Source of the DNA: Oscillospiraceae bacterium
GTDB lineage: Bacteria > Bacillota > Clostridia > Oscillospirales > Ruminococcaceae
DNA: 64,000 bases
Direction of reading: 5' to 3'
Assembly (NCBI GenBank): GCA_016281125.1
Contig: JAEEIA010000010.1
Coordinates: 62,001-126,000 of the forward strand
Part shown: positions 27,019 to 35,569 of the stretch, one piece after another
Layout of the letters: each line of letters opens with the position of its first letter
Numbering within the stretch: position 1 is the stretch's first letter
The notes under the pieces: generated by a model
What the model was told of the DNA's origin: nothing
The model's input: the letters and a program-made list of their open reading frames with translations, nothing else
Databases searched by the model: none
Program-made: the position numbers and the translations under genes

Positions 27019-27930
27019 TCATTGGTTGAAGTTCAGTCCGAACTGTTCCAGCATCATGTCACGGTTGCGCCAGTCCTCCTTGACCTTTACCCAGGTCTGG
27101 AGATTGACGTGGATCTGGAAGAACTTTTCAAGATCGCGCCTTGCATTGGCGCCGACTTTTTTCAGCATGGCGCCGTTCTTGCCGATGATGATGCGCTTGT
27201 GCGATTCCTTTTCGCAGTAAATCAGAACGGAAATATTGAGCAGATCCTTGTCCTCACGCTCGGAGAAGGATTCCGTCACGACGGCGATGCCGTGCGGCAC
27301 CTCATCCTGTAACAGATAGAGCAGCTGTTCCCGGACGATTTCCGCCGCGAGCACGCGCTCCGGCTGATCGGTGATCATGTCCTCAGGGAAATAGTGCGGC
27401 CCGTCAACGGCACGGTTCAGAAGCTCGTCCAGCACCTCCTGTACGCCGTCATTCTTGGTGACGGAAACCGGGATCAGCGCGGCAGGATGCCAGCGCTCTT
27501 CCGCGGCCACGAGCAGCGGCGCGAGCTTCGATTTGTCGCTCAGCAGGTCGATCTTATTATAGAGGAAAATGACCGGCGTCCCCTGCTTTGTCAGGTTGTC
27601 CAGCATGATCTGCTCCTGCTCCCCGAGGGGCTTGGTGCAGTCCTGCATAAAGATGACGCAGTCGATATCCGACACCGCCTCCCGTGCGGCTTTCAGCATC
27701 TGGTCGCCCAGCTTGGTCTGTGCCTTATGCAGGCCGGGCGTATCGGTGAACACGAGCTGTGTTTCCCCGATGTTCCGGATTCCGGTGATGCGGGTGCGTG
27801 TTGTCTGCGGCTTCGGGCTGACGGACGCGATCTTTTCTCCGATCAGCGCATTGAGCAGCGAGGACTTGCCGGCATTCGTATGCCCGGCAATCGCTGCAAA
27901 GAGAATCTTTGTCTTGCCGTGATCCTGCAT
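27019..27930 (-). CDS. era: GTPase Era
   Basis: This 303-residue GTPase binds 16S rRNA near its 3' end during 30S assembly. G1 is GHTNAGKSSLL, followed by DTPGLHKAQ and NKIDLL. The C-terminal KH domain carries KRIIIGKNGAMLKKVG. G1 reads HTNAGK rather than the more usual RPNVGK, still a valid P-loop. It lies 3 bp from ybeY, and the phoH-ybeY-era order is conserved in Firmicutes. Confidence 0.96.
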   Translation of the reverse strand: MQDHGKTKILFAAIAGHTNAGKSSLLNALIGEKIASVSPKPQTTRTRITGIRNIGETQLVFTDTPGLHKAQTKLGDQMLKAAREAVSDIDCVIFMQDCTKPLGEQEQIMLDNLTKQGTPVIFLYNKIDLLSDKSKLAPLLVAAEERWHPAALIPVSVTKNDGVQEVLDELLNRAVDGPHYFPEDMITDQPERVLAAEIVREQLLYLLQDEVPHGIAVVTESFSEREDKDLLNISVLIYCEKESHKRIIIGKNGAMLKKVGANARRDLEKFFQIHVNLQTWVKVKEDWRNRDMMLEQFGLNFNQ

Positions 27931-27933
27931 GGA

Positions 27934-28443
27934 TTATTCCTGCTCCTCCGGCACGATATAGCTGGTATCTCTGGAGAAGCCGAGCTTTTCCAGCACGGAT
28001 TCCTCTTTTTCGCGCATCTGGCGCTGCTCCAGAGAGGATTTCTCATGATCGTAGCCGAGCAGATGCAGCATGGAATGCACGGTCAGGAACGCGACCTCGC
28101 GCTCCAGCACATGGCCGTACATTTTTGCCTGCTTGACTGCCATTTCCATAGAGATGACGATGTCGCCGAGCAGCACGAAGCCGTTTTCGGCGTTGATCTC
28201 CAGATGGTCGCCCTCGCAGAGCGGGAAGGACAGCACGTCCGTTTCCATATCCTTGTTGCGGTACTGCGCGTTCAGCTTGCGGATCTCCTCGTTGTTGACG
28301 AAGGAAACACTGACTTCGGTGTCATGACCGAAGCCCTCTGTGGTGAGCACGGCCTGGCAGCAGCGGCGGATCAGCAGACGGATTCCGACCGGAATCTTTA
28401 CCTCGTGCTGTGTGTCTTTGATGTAAACCTTCAGCTTAGCCAT
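27934..28443 (-). CDS. ybeY: Endoribonuclease YbeY
   Basis: This 169-residue zinc metallo-endoribonuclease is involved in 16S rRNA 3'-end maturation and ribosome quality control. The metal motif is HSMLHLLGYDH. I use ATG 28443 (MAKLKVYIKDTQ); it overlaps the phoH end by 8 bp and has AAAGGAAAAAGAG upstream. The earlier part of the open frame is phoH read out of frame. Confidence 0.94.
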   Translation of the reverse strand: MAKLKVYIKDTQHEVKIPVGIRLLIRRCCQAVLTTEGFGHDTEVSVSFVNNEEIRKLNAQYRNKDMETDVLSFPLCEGDHLEINAENGFVLLGDIVISMEMAVKQAKMYGHVLEREVAFLTVHSMLHLLGYDHEKSSLEQRQMREKEESVLEKLGFSRDTSYIVPEEQE

Positions 28444-29446
28444 TTTTACTCTTTTTCCTTTCGTGATGATTTTGAGCGTTCTTCTGCTCGGTATTGGTTT
28501 TCGCGTCGTTCGCGTAAGCGGTGATAATATCCTGCACGAGCCTGTGCCGGACGACATCCTTCTCCGAGAAAACGTGGATTGCAATGTCGTCAACGGATTT
28601 GAGCACGCGCATGGCTTCGATCAGGCCGGAGCGTCTGGGATCCGGCAGGTCGATCTGTGTAATATCGCCGGTGATGACCATTTTGCTGCCTTCGCCGAGA
28701 CGGGTGAGGAACATTTTGATCTGCTCCGAGGTGGTGTTCTGCGCTTCATCGAGGATGATGAACGCATGGTCAAGCGTCCGGCCGCGCATATATGCAAGCG
28801 GTGCGATTTCAATGACGTTCTTTTCCAGATTGCGCTCCACGGCCTCGCTGCCGAGCATCTCAAAGAGCGCATCATAGAGCGGACGGAGATACGGATCGAC
28901 CTTGTCCTGCAAATCGCCGGGCAGGAAGCCGAGCTTTTCGCCTGCTTCGACGGCCGGTCTGGTCAGGATGATGCGGGAGATATCGCCGGATTTCAGCGCC
29001 TTGACCGCCATGGCGACGGCAAGGTAGGTTTTGCCGGTGCCTGCCGGCCCGATGCCGAGCACGATCGTATTCGATGCGATCGCGTCCAGATAATGCTTCT
29101 GTCCGACGGTGCGCGGGCGCACGGCCTTTCCCGTGACGGTCAGGCTGACGGCGTCTGCGGAGAGCGTTCTGACCTCCTCCGCGGCGTCCTCCGCGACCAT
29201 GGACACGACATAGCGCGCAGTCTGGTCGTTCAGCCCGGTGCCTCTGCGCACGTTCTGGAGCAGGATGTCCAGTGCCTGCTCTGCCTTTTCGATATTCTCC
29301 TCGGAGCCGGAGATCTTGATGCCGGTGTTGCGGTTGACGATCACGACCTGAAACTGCTTCTGGATCAGGTTGATGTTGGCGTCGTAGCTGCCGAACACCG
29401 CAGAAATCTCATCCGGCCGGGGAGCATTCCAAATTTTTTCTGCCAT
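28436..29446 (-). CDS. PhoH-like ATPase
   Basis: This protein of about 336 residues has Walker A LGIGPAGTGKTYLAVAMA and Walker B AFIILDEAQNTT, typical of the PhoH family. An N-terminal KH-like region includes VVIVNRNTGIKISGSEENI. The biological role is unsettled; it is nearly always encoded before ybeY. The start is uncertain: ATG 29446 gives the usual length, but its best site (AAGGAG) is about 17 nt away. Confidence 0.9.
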   Translation of the reverse strand: MAEKIWNAPRPDEISAVFGSYDANINLIQKQFQVVIVNRNTGIKISGSEENIEKAEQALDILLQNVRRGTGLNDQTARYVVSMVAEDAAEEVRTLSADAVSLTVTGKAVRPRTVGQKHYLDAIASNTIVLGIGPAGTGKTYLAVAMAVKALKSGDISRIILTRPAVEAGEKLGFLPGDLQDKVDPYLRPLYDALFEMLGSEAVERNLEKNVIEIAPLAYMRGRTLDHAFIILDEAQNTTSEQIKMFLTRLGEGSKMVITGDITQIDLPDPRRSGLIEAMRVLKSVDDIAIHVFSEKDVVRHRLVQDIITAYANDAKTNTEQKNAQNHHERKKSKNG

Positions 29447-29614
29447 TCGACTTTCTGTAAAAACTCCTTTGCGGTAGCTTCTGCGCAGTCCGTACCCGGA
29501 CGGCGGCAGTGTCATTCCGGGACAGAGGTGTGCTTTTTCAACATGGCGCACGAATCCCCGGAAAAACTATCTCCATTATACCACAAACCGGTTCAAAATG
29601 GAATAGTTTTAGGA

Positions 29615-30763
29615 TTATTTCACAAAAATTTCACTTGTTTTCCCGATAACCCCCTCGAAAACATAGTTGATTTTCAGCAATATGCCCAAATCTGTCCGGC
29701 GATATTCTGCATCCCGGCTGATAATTATATCTTTTGCATGGAAATTATGCTCAAAACGGGCTGCGGATTCCGCAAGAAGCGCCCTTGCTTCTGCCTCTGA
29801 AAAGACCGTGACGGCGGTTTCCTGCGCGGTATAGCATTTGTGAATGACGGCACAGGGGAGGGCTCTGCCGAAGAGCGTCAGCGGGGTGCGGGTGACGTCG
29901 CAGCGGGTGACGGGCGCGTCCGGCGGTGCTGCGGTGCTGAGCGGGAATTCTCTGCCGAGCAGTTCCAGCACCGTCTGTGTGTGCGACGCGACGCGGACGG
30001 GCAGCTCCGCGGCGAACGGCTGTTCCTGCTCGAACACCGCGGGATAGCGCCCGGTGACGCTGCCTGCCGCGCGGCACCATTTGCTGACGCCGCATTCGTC
30101 CGTCTGCACGCCGGAGATCAGCAGGTCGCCGGGCTTGACCGTATCCCCGATCTTCACCGCGGCAAAGCCGTTCTGCACATCCATTGCGGTGATCTCCGCG
30201 GGGACGGCTGCAACGTAATTGCAGGGCGTTCTGCCGGTTTCCATCGGCGGCGGCTTGCGCTCCTCCGTCAGATCGACGACAAGCCGCCCTCCCTCCTTGC
30301 GCAGGGTGATCCATTCGATGTCGCTGACGGCAAGGCACATCCGCTGTTCAAGCCATGCGTACCGCAGGGTGCGGAACGGGACGCCCTCCCTGACGCCGAG
30401 CCCGGCGAGCGCCTCCCGCAGCTCAGTTTCGGAAATCTCTGCATTGCCGGTGATGCGGATTTCGCGGACAGTCGCATTGCAGCGGTAAAGCAGCAGCCCG
30501 CCGCAGAGCAGTCCGGCGATGATGCCGCAGCGGCTGCGGTAAGGCAGCATGGGATAGCGCAGACCGCGGCGCCGCAGAATCTCCAGCGTGACGCCGTATT
30601 CCGCTGCCAGCGCCGAGAGCCGCTTTTCGTCGGCGGCAGATGCTTCTGCATAGAATGCGTTTCCGCGGATCTGCTGGTTTTTGCACGCGATTCTGCGGCG
30701 CCGCAGCATATCGCGGAACGCCGGAAGCCGTGCGCCGGATGCAGAAAAGCTGATAACAGCCAT
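29615..30763 (-). CDS. yqfD: Sporulation protein YqfD
   Basis: This 382-residue protein has one membrane helix (about residues 78-96) and an outer POTRA-like region (VREIRITGNAEISETELREAL). It matches YqfD, made in the mother cell during endospore formation, and the yqfC-yqfD-phoH order is the Bacillus/Clostridium arrangement. A MITE-like element separates it from yqfC. A 168-bp gap to phoH contains no clear promoter that I could place. Confidence 0.88.
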   Translation of the reverse strand: MAVISFSASGARLPAFRDMLRRRRIACKNQQIRGNAFYAEASAADEKRLSALAAEYGVTLEILRRRGLRYPMLPYRSRCGIIAGLLCGGLLLYRCNATVREIRITGNAEISETELREALAGLGVREGVPFRTLRYAWLEQRMCLAVSDIEWITLRKEGGRLVVDLTEERKPPPMETGRTPCNYVAAVPAEITAMDVQNGFAAVKIGDTVKPGDLLISGVQTDECGVSKWCRAAGSVTGRYPAVFEQEQPFAAELPVRVASHTQTVLELLGREFPLSTAAPPDAPVTRCDVTRTPLTLFGRALPCAVIHKCYTAQETAVTVFSEAEARALLAESAARFEHNFHAKDIIISRDAEYRRTDLGILLKINYVFEGVIGKTSEIFVK

Positions 30764-30783
30764 ACAGACCTCCCGGATGGTAA

Positions 30784-30976
30784 AGAGGGATCTCCGATGG
30801 ATTCAGAATGGGACGCTGTCCCATCCCCCGCCAGAGGGACGATTCCTCTGGACTCCCGAACCAATTGAAAAATAAAGTAAATACACGTTTTTTCGTCGTA
30901 ACGGGATTCTTAAGGGACGAGTCCCTTAAGCAGGGGGTTGGGGGCAGCGCCCACATTATAAATCCGCCGGAGGCAC
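30784..30976. mobile_element. MITE-like inverted-repeat element, copy 2 (complete)
   Basis: The left end reads CTCCGATGGATTCAGAATGG and the right end, reversed, reads CTCCGGCGGATTTATAATG. The two ends form terminal inverted repeats of about 45 bp, continuing through CGCTG and CCCCC. Inside lie two hairpins: CCAGAGG/CCTCTGG and a perfect CTTAAGGGAC/GTCCCTTAAG. The right end touches the yqfC stop codon and the left end stops 20 bp before the yqfD start, so it fills the gap between two operon genes. There is no coding frame. Confidence 0.75.
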
Positions 30977-31204
30977 CTATAACCCGCCGTCAAATTCGAC
31001 CGCGCAGATGCGGCCGGTCACATGCAGGCCGCCTTCTGCATAATCCGATGCGCGAAGCTGATGCCCCCACACCGCGACCTTATGCCCGCCGAGCTCCAGC
31101 AGCACCAGCATCTCGCTGCATTCCAGCAGACGGCGGCAGCGATCCACATACAGATCCGTATTCCCGCACAGCTCCATGCGGTCTGCAAACATCGGCAGCT
31201 GCAT
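30977..31204 (-). CDS. yqfC: YabP/YqfC family sporulation protein
   Basis: This 75-residue protein is of the YabP/YqfC type, with the pattern VLLELGGHKVAVWGHQL and the closing VTGRICAVEFDGGL. YqfC is produced in the mother cell in sporulating Firmicutes and is encoded next to yqfD, as here. GGAAGGAG lies 9 nt before ATG 31204. The divergent neighbour is ylbJ, another sporulation gene, across a 72-bp gap. Confidence 0.82.
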   Translation of the reverse strand: MQLPMFADRMELCGNTDLYVDRCRRLLECSEMLVLLELGGHKVAVWGHQLRASDYAEGGLHVTGRICAVEFDGGL

Positions 31205-31276
31205 CTCATCACGCTCCTTCCGGTTCTCATTGGATTATATTCGGCATATACAACTGACAGAACGGGAGGGATGCGC

Positions 31277-32356
31277 ATGCGGCAAATTCGCAGACGGACA
31301 GGGCTCGCAGCGGCGGTTCTGCTGCTTTTGATCATGCTGCTTCTGGCGCAGCACGGCGCGGAAACCGCCGCAGTCCTGCGGGAGCGGATCATGCTCTGTC
31401 TGCGGCTGCTGATTCCGTCGCTGTACGGCTGCACGGCAGCGGCGCTGCTCTTGCAGCAGACCGGTGCAGCGGCGCTGCTCGGCAGGACATGCAGGCACAC
31501 TGCAAGGCTGCTCAATCTGTCGGAGGAGGGCTTTGCGGTATTCGCGGTCAGTCAGCTGGCCGGGTATCCGGTCGGGGCGCTGCTGCTCCGGAAAATCCGG
31601 CAGCGCGATCCGCAGGCGGCAGCGACCTGTACACAGCTCAGCGGCATCTGCTTTGGATGCGGCCCCGCGTTTGCGGTCGGATTTGCGGGCGGGGGACTGT
31701 TCGGGAATCCCGCGGCAGGCTGGATGCTCTACGCGGCAAATATCCTTGCCAATCTGCTGCTTGCGCTTCTCACACGGCATCAGCGGACGGTTCCCGCACA
31801 GGGGGCGCAGCCTGCGGAGATCCGATTTTCCGCGGCAATGCTCCCGGATACGGCGGCGGGGGCTGTCCGGAGCATGACGCAGATCTGCGGCATGGTGCTG
31901 CTGTTCGGCGTTGTGAACGTGCTCTGCGGCGTGACCGGGATGACGGCGGCCGCCGCAAGGCTCGGCGGGCTCTGCGGGATACCCGCGCAGACTGTAAACG
32001 CACTGCTTGCGGCGGTGCTGGACGTCACGCAGCTGCCTGCGGTATGCCGCTGCGCACTGCCGTACCGCTTGCTGCTGGCACTGACAGGCGCGCTGCTTTC
32101 ATTCGGCGGGTTCTGCGTGCATATGCAGTGCATGGCGGCCGGAGAGGGGATCTGCCGCCCCGGACGGCTTCTGCTGATGCGCTTTTTTGCAGCAATATTG
32201 GCGTTTTTTCTGCTGTATGCTGCCGCGCCGCTGCTCCCGGTTCCGGAGACTGCGGCGGTCTTTGCTCCGCGGACGGCAATCTCCGGAACCGGCTCCGTAC
32301 TGCCCGCTCTGCTGATTTTTTGTACAGGATTTCCATTTCTTATAAAAAAGGACTAG
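31277..32356 (+). CDS. ylbJ: Sporulation integral membrane protein YlbJ
   Basis: This 359-residue protein has about eight hydrophobic segments. The blocks RLLIPSLYGCTAAA, SQLAGYPVGALLL and SGICFGCGPAFAVGF match YlbJ/nucleoside-gate proteins needed for spore formation. I use ATG 31277 because GGGAGGG lies 6 nt upstream; the open frame runs back to 31022 across yqfC. It is Ala/Leu-rich and Cys-containing. It faces away from yqfC, so the short gap should carry promoters in both directions. Confidence 0.82.
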   Translation: MRQIRRRTGLAAAVLLLLIMLLLAQHGAETAAVLRERIMLCLRLLIPSLYGCTAAALLLQQTGAAALLGRTCRHTARLLNLSEEGFAVFAVSQLAGYPVGALLLRKIRQRDPQAAATCTQLSGICFGCGPAFAVGFAGGGLFGNPAAGWMLYAANILANLLLALLTRHQRTVPAQGAQPAEIRFSAAMLPDTAAGAVRSMTQICGMVLLFGVVNVLCGVTGMTAAAARLGGLCGIPAQTVNALLAAVLDVTQLPAVCRCALPYRLLLALTGALLSFGGFCVHMQCMAAGEGICRPGRLLLMRFFAAILAFFLLYAAAPLLPVPETAAVFAPRTAISGTGSVLPALLIFCTGFPFLIKKD

Positions 32357-32382
32357 ACAAATTCAAAAAAATATGCTATAAT
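32354..32382 (+). promoter_or_regulatory. Promoter of the Ala-rich Cys4 gene
   Basis: -35 TAGACA (32354-32359), 17-bp spacer, -10 TATAAT (32377-32382). The -35 box overlaps the end of ylbJ. Confidence 0.8.
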
Positions 32383-32453
32383 GGAGAAAATCGGAGGCGT
32401 ATGCGCAGAGTCAGCCGGATTCTGCGGCCTGCCTGCTGAATGAGGTGAATATA

Positions 32454-33218
32454 ATGGGACTTTTTGATGTATTCTCCAAGGGCGGAAAGTACTTTGGAAA
32501 AGCAATCGAACCGAAATGTGAATATTGCGATTACGGTAATCGCTCGAAGGACGGCAATAAGGTGCTCTGCACGAAAAAGGGTCTGGTCGATGCCGGTTAT
32601 CATTGCCCGAAATTCCTGTATTCCCCGCTGAAGCGGATTCCGGTCAAGCAGCTGGAGCGCGTCGGCTGGCTGGAAGGCGACTATGAGGAAAAGGATTTCG
32701 ACGAGATCAAAAAGCAGAAGGACGAAGCCGAACAGAAGATTTCTGCCGAGGCACAGCAGGCCGCTGCCGAGATGACCGCAAAGGCCAAGGCTGAGGCGGA
32801 CGAAATCCGCAAGAAGGCAGAGGCAGAGGCTGCGGCGATCCGCAGAAAGGCTGAGGCGGACGCAGCAAAGAAGACCGCAGAGGCTGCAAAGGCTGTGGAG
32901 GCTGCCAAAAAGGCTGCTGCCGCGGCGGCGCCTGCTGCACCTGCGAAGCCTGCCGCACCGGTCAAGCCTGCCGTGACAACGGCGCCTGCCGCACCGGCTG
33001 CACCGCAGACCGCTGTGCGCACGCCTGTGACGACGCAGACCGCGACACGTCCGACAACGCCTGTTACGGGCGGCAATGATCTGGCCTCCCTTGCTGCAAT
33101 GGCGGAATCCGCCGGTGAGTACATCCCGCCGGCTGAGGAAGTCGCAAAGCAGGAAAAGCCTGCGGATGCCGCGCCGGATCTGAGCGCGCCGGATCTGAAC
33201 ACACTGAGCAGCATGTAA
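32454..33218 (+). CDS. Ala-rich coiled-coil protein with N-terminal Cys4 motif, unknown
   Basis: This 254-residue protein starts at ATG 32454 behind GAGGTG. Residues 1-80 form a compact domain with four Cys (22, 25, 39, 50: CEYC, LCTKKG, HCPKF), probably a metal site. A charged Ala/Glu/Lys coiled coil follows (about 85-160), then a Pro/Ala/Thr linker (160-210) and a short acidic end. There is no signal peptide or membrane helix. I do not recognise the N-terminal domain. It has its own strong promoter. Confidence 0.8.
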   Translation: MGLFDVFSKGGKYFGKAIEPKCEYCDYGNRSKDGNKVLCTKKGLVDAGYHCPKFLYSPLKRIPVKQLERVGWLEGDYEEKDFDEIKKQKDEAEQKISAEAQQAAAEMTAKAKAEADEIRKKAEAEAAAIRRKAEADAAKKTAEAAKAVEAAKKAAAAAAPAAPAKPAAPVKPAVTTAPAAPAAPQTAVRTPVTTQTATRPTTPVTGGNDLASLAAMAESAGEYIPPAEEVAKQEKPADAAPDLSAPDLNTLSSM

Positions 33219-33258
33219 GCAGCATGAAATGATAAAGAGGGATTGAAAAAAGGACAGT

Positions 33259-33291
33259 ATCAGCCTGAGAGCCGCGCGCTTTCAGGCTGAT
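33259..33291 (+). promoter_or_regulatory. Hairpin before the nucleoside phosphorylase gene
   Basis: ATCAGCCTGA (33259-33268) pairs with TCAGGCTGAT (33282-33291). No T-run follows, so it is more likely an mRNA structure or weak terminator than a full terminator. It lies 24 bp before the start codon. Confidence 0.5.
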
Positions 33292-33314
33292 GCCGTATCA
33301 GACGGAGGAACATT

Positions 33315-34634
33315 ATGGCTTTTCACATGAACGAATGCATCCGCAAAACCAAGCAGGGAATCCCGCTGACCAATGCGGAAATCACAGAGTTGGTCAGAGG
33401 CATCACAAAGGAACCGCTGATTCCGGATTATCAGCTTTCCGCATGGCTGATGGCGGTCTGCTTTTCCGGGCTGACCGACGCGGAAACCGCCGCGCTGACC
33501 ATGGCAATGCGCGATTCCGGGCAGACGATGCACTGGGATCTCGGCGGGCCGGTCGCGGATAAGCACAGCACGGGCGGCGTCGGGGACAAGACCACGCTGA
33601 TTCTTGCGCCGATTGTCGCGTCCTGCGGCGTGTTTATGCCGAAGATGTCCGGGCGCGGGCTCGGGCATACCGGCGGCACAATCGACAAGCTGGAGAGCAT
33701 CCCCGGATTTTCAACCGCGCTGGCGCCGGACGCGTTTCTGAAGCAGGTACAGGACATCCGCTGCGCTGTTGCCATGCAGACCGGTGACCTTGCGCCTGCG
33801 GATAAAAAGCTCTACGCGCTGCGCGACGTTACCGAAACCGTGGACAGCATCCCGCTGATCTGTGCGAGCATCATGAGCAAGAAGCTCGCAACCGGCGCGG
33901 ATCATATCCTGCTGGACGTCAAGGTCGGCAGCGGCGCGTTCATGAAGAATGATGAAGATGCATCAGAGCTCGCAAGGCTGATGCTCGCGGCGGCAAAGGC
34001 GGACGGCAGGGACTGCACCGCCGTGCTCACCGATATGGACAGGCCGCTCGGCATGTGCATCGGCAATGCGATTGAGGTGCGCGAGGCGATTGAGGTGCTG
34101 GCCGGGGACGCGGACTGCGAGCTCGGACAGTTCTGCATTTCCCTTGCCGCAGAGCTGCTGCGCATGGCGGGCATCGGGACAAAGGAAATCTGCCTGAACA
34201 AAGCGCGCGAAGCCGTGACCGGCGGCGCAGCGCTGGAGCGCTTTGCACAGATGATCGTGGCGCAGGGCGGCGACGCCTCTGTGACAGAGCAGCCGGAAAA
34301 GCTGGCGCTCTCTCCGTGCAGCAGAACGCTGACCGCTGCTTCTGCGGGCTGGATCAGCTCCATGCAGAGCGAAACGATCGGCAGAGCATCCGTGCTGCTC
34401 GGTGCGGGACGCATGACCAAGAACGACAGCATCGACTTCGGTGCGGGCATCCGTCTGCATGTGAAATACGGCGATGCGGTTTCCAAGGGCGATCCGCTGC
34501 TGACGATGTATGCGGCAAAGGAATCGCAGCTCGATGAGGCAGAGCAGATGCTGAAACAGGCGGTCGCTGTTGCGGAAAACAAGCCGGAAACGCGTCCGCT
34601 GATCCGGAATATGTACAGCACGGCGGACGAATAA
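33315..34634 (+). CDS. Pyrimidine-nucleoside (thymidine) phosphorylase
   Basis: This 439-residue enzyme splits thymidine, deoxyuridine or uridine with phosphate into base and (deoxy)ribose-1-phosphate. The phosphate-binding signature DKHSTGGVGDKTTL and the following MSGRGLGHTGGTIDKLE are diagnostic for the DeoA/Pdp family. Length is normal. GGAGGA lies about 6 nt before ATG 33315. Whether it is specific for thymidine or broad cannot be seen here. The methyltransferase gene follows 24 bp later. Confidence 0.94.
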   Translation: MAFHMNECIRKTKQGIPLTNAEITELVRGITKEPLIPDYQLSAWLMAVCFSGLTDAETAALTMAMRDSGQTMHWDLGGPVADKHSTGGVGDKTTLILAPIVASCGVFMPKMSGRGLGHTGGTIDKLESIPGFSTALAPDAFLKQVQDIRCAVAMQTGDLAPADKKLYALRDVTETVDSIPLICASIMSKKLATGADHILLDVKVGSGAFMKNDEDASELARLMLAAAKADGRDCTAVLTDMDRPLGMCIGNAIEVREAIEVLAGDADCELGQFCISLAAELLRMAGIGTKEICLNKAREAVTGGAALERFAQMIVAQGGDASVTEQPEKLALSPCSRTLTAASAGWISSMQSETIGRASVLLGAGRMTKNDSIDFGAGIRLHVKYGDAVSKGDPLLTMYAAKESQLDEAEQMLKQAVAVAENKPETRPLIRNMYSTADE

Positions 34635-34658
34635 GGACGAAAGGAACATCAGCGGCAA

Positions 34659-35450
34659 ATGGATATTCAGAATGAAAAAATCGACGGCGGAAAGGCATTT
34701 GACTGGGGCAGAACCTCGGAGGATTATGCGAAATTCCGCGATATTTATCCGGCGGCGTTCTATGAGAGCATCATCAGCCGGGGCTTTGGCGTCAGGGGAC
34801 AGCATGTGCTTGACCTCGGCACCGGAACGGGTGTTCTGCCGCGGAATCTGTATGCGCAGGGCGCGAAATGGTGCGGCACGGATATTTCCCCGGAGCAGAT
34901 CGGACAGGCAAAGCAGCTTGCGATTGCGGCGGGCATGGACATTGACTTCCGCACGGCGTCTGCGGAAACAACCGACTATCCGGACGAAACCTTTGACGCT
35001 GTGACCGCGTGTCAGTGCTACTGGTATTTTGACCCGCCGAAGGCGTATCCGAACATTGCGCGGATGCTGAAGCCGGGCGGAAAGCTGGTGCTGCTCTATA
35101 TGGGCTGGCTGGCTGCGGAGGACAGCATTGCGAACGCCTCGGAGGAGCTGGTGCTGAAATACAATCCCGCATGGACGGGCGGCGGTGATACGCGGCATCT
35201 GATTACCCCGCCGGACGAGGCGCTCAAAACCTTTGAGATTGCGGAGCAGACCATGTTTGATCTGCCGGTGCATTTCACAAAGCCCGCCTGGCACGGCCGG
35301 ATGCGCGCGTGCAGAGGCGTCGGGGCCTCGCTGGATCCGGCGGCGCTGGCTGCATGGGATGCGGAGCACCGCGCCGTGCTTGACCGCATTGCACCGGATG
35401 AATTTGACATTCTGCATTACGCTGCAATCACGGTGCTGGAGAAAAAATAA
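34659..35450 (+). CDS. Class I SAM-dependent methyltransferase
   Basis: This 263-residue soluble protein has the SAM-binding glycine motif VLDLGTGTGVLP (about residues 48-59), the acidic second motif, and the motif FDAVTACQCYWYFDP. It resembles UbiE/Methyltransf_11 small-molecule methyltransferases. The substrate cannot be inferred. It is probably co-transcribed with the nucleoside phosphorylase gene. AAGGA lies upstream of ATG 34659. Confidence 0.88.
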   Translation: MDIQNEKIDGGKAFDWGRTSEDYAKFRDIYPAAFYESIISRGFGVRGQHVLDLGTGTGVLPRNLYAQGAKWCGTDISPEQIGQAKQLAIAAGMDIDFRTASAETTDYPDETFDAVTACQCYWYFDPPKAYPNIARMLKPGGKLVLLYMGWLAAEDSIANASEELVLKYNPAWTGGGDTRHLITPPDEALKTFEIAEQTMFDLPVHFTKPAWHGRMRACRGVGASLDPAALAAWDAEHRAVLDRIAPDEFDILHYAAITVLEKK

Positions 35451-35531
35451 ACAGATATTGCCCGGTGTGCGCTGAAATCTGTTCCTTTCACGGGCATTTC
35501 AGGCTGTTTTCATTTTATTTTCAGTTTTGTA

Positions 35532-35540
35532 TGGTATCAT
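35532..35540 (+). promoter_or_regulatory. Extended -10 promoter of the MBL lipoprotein
   Basis: TG-G-TATCAT (35532-35540) forms an extended -10 element about 30 bp before the start codon. No good -35 box is seen at the usual distance. Confidence 0.5.
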
Positions 35541-35569
35541 GGGGAAAATTACAATGGGAGGCATATACT

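Noticed and set aside
31205-31276. Possible sigma-E promoter in the yqfC-ylbJ gap
   Set aside because: TATATT and CATATACA-like pieces exist but are only a few bases apart; spacing does not fit, so I do not call it.
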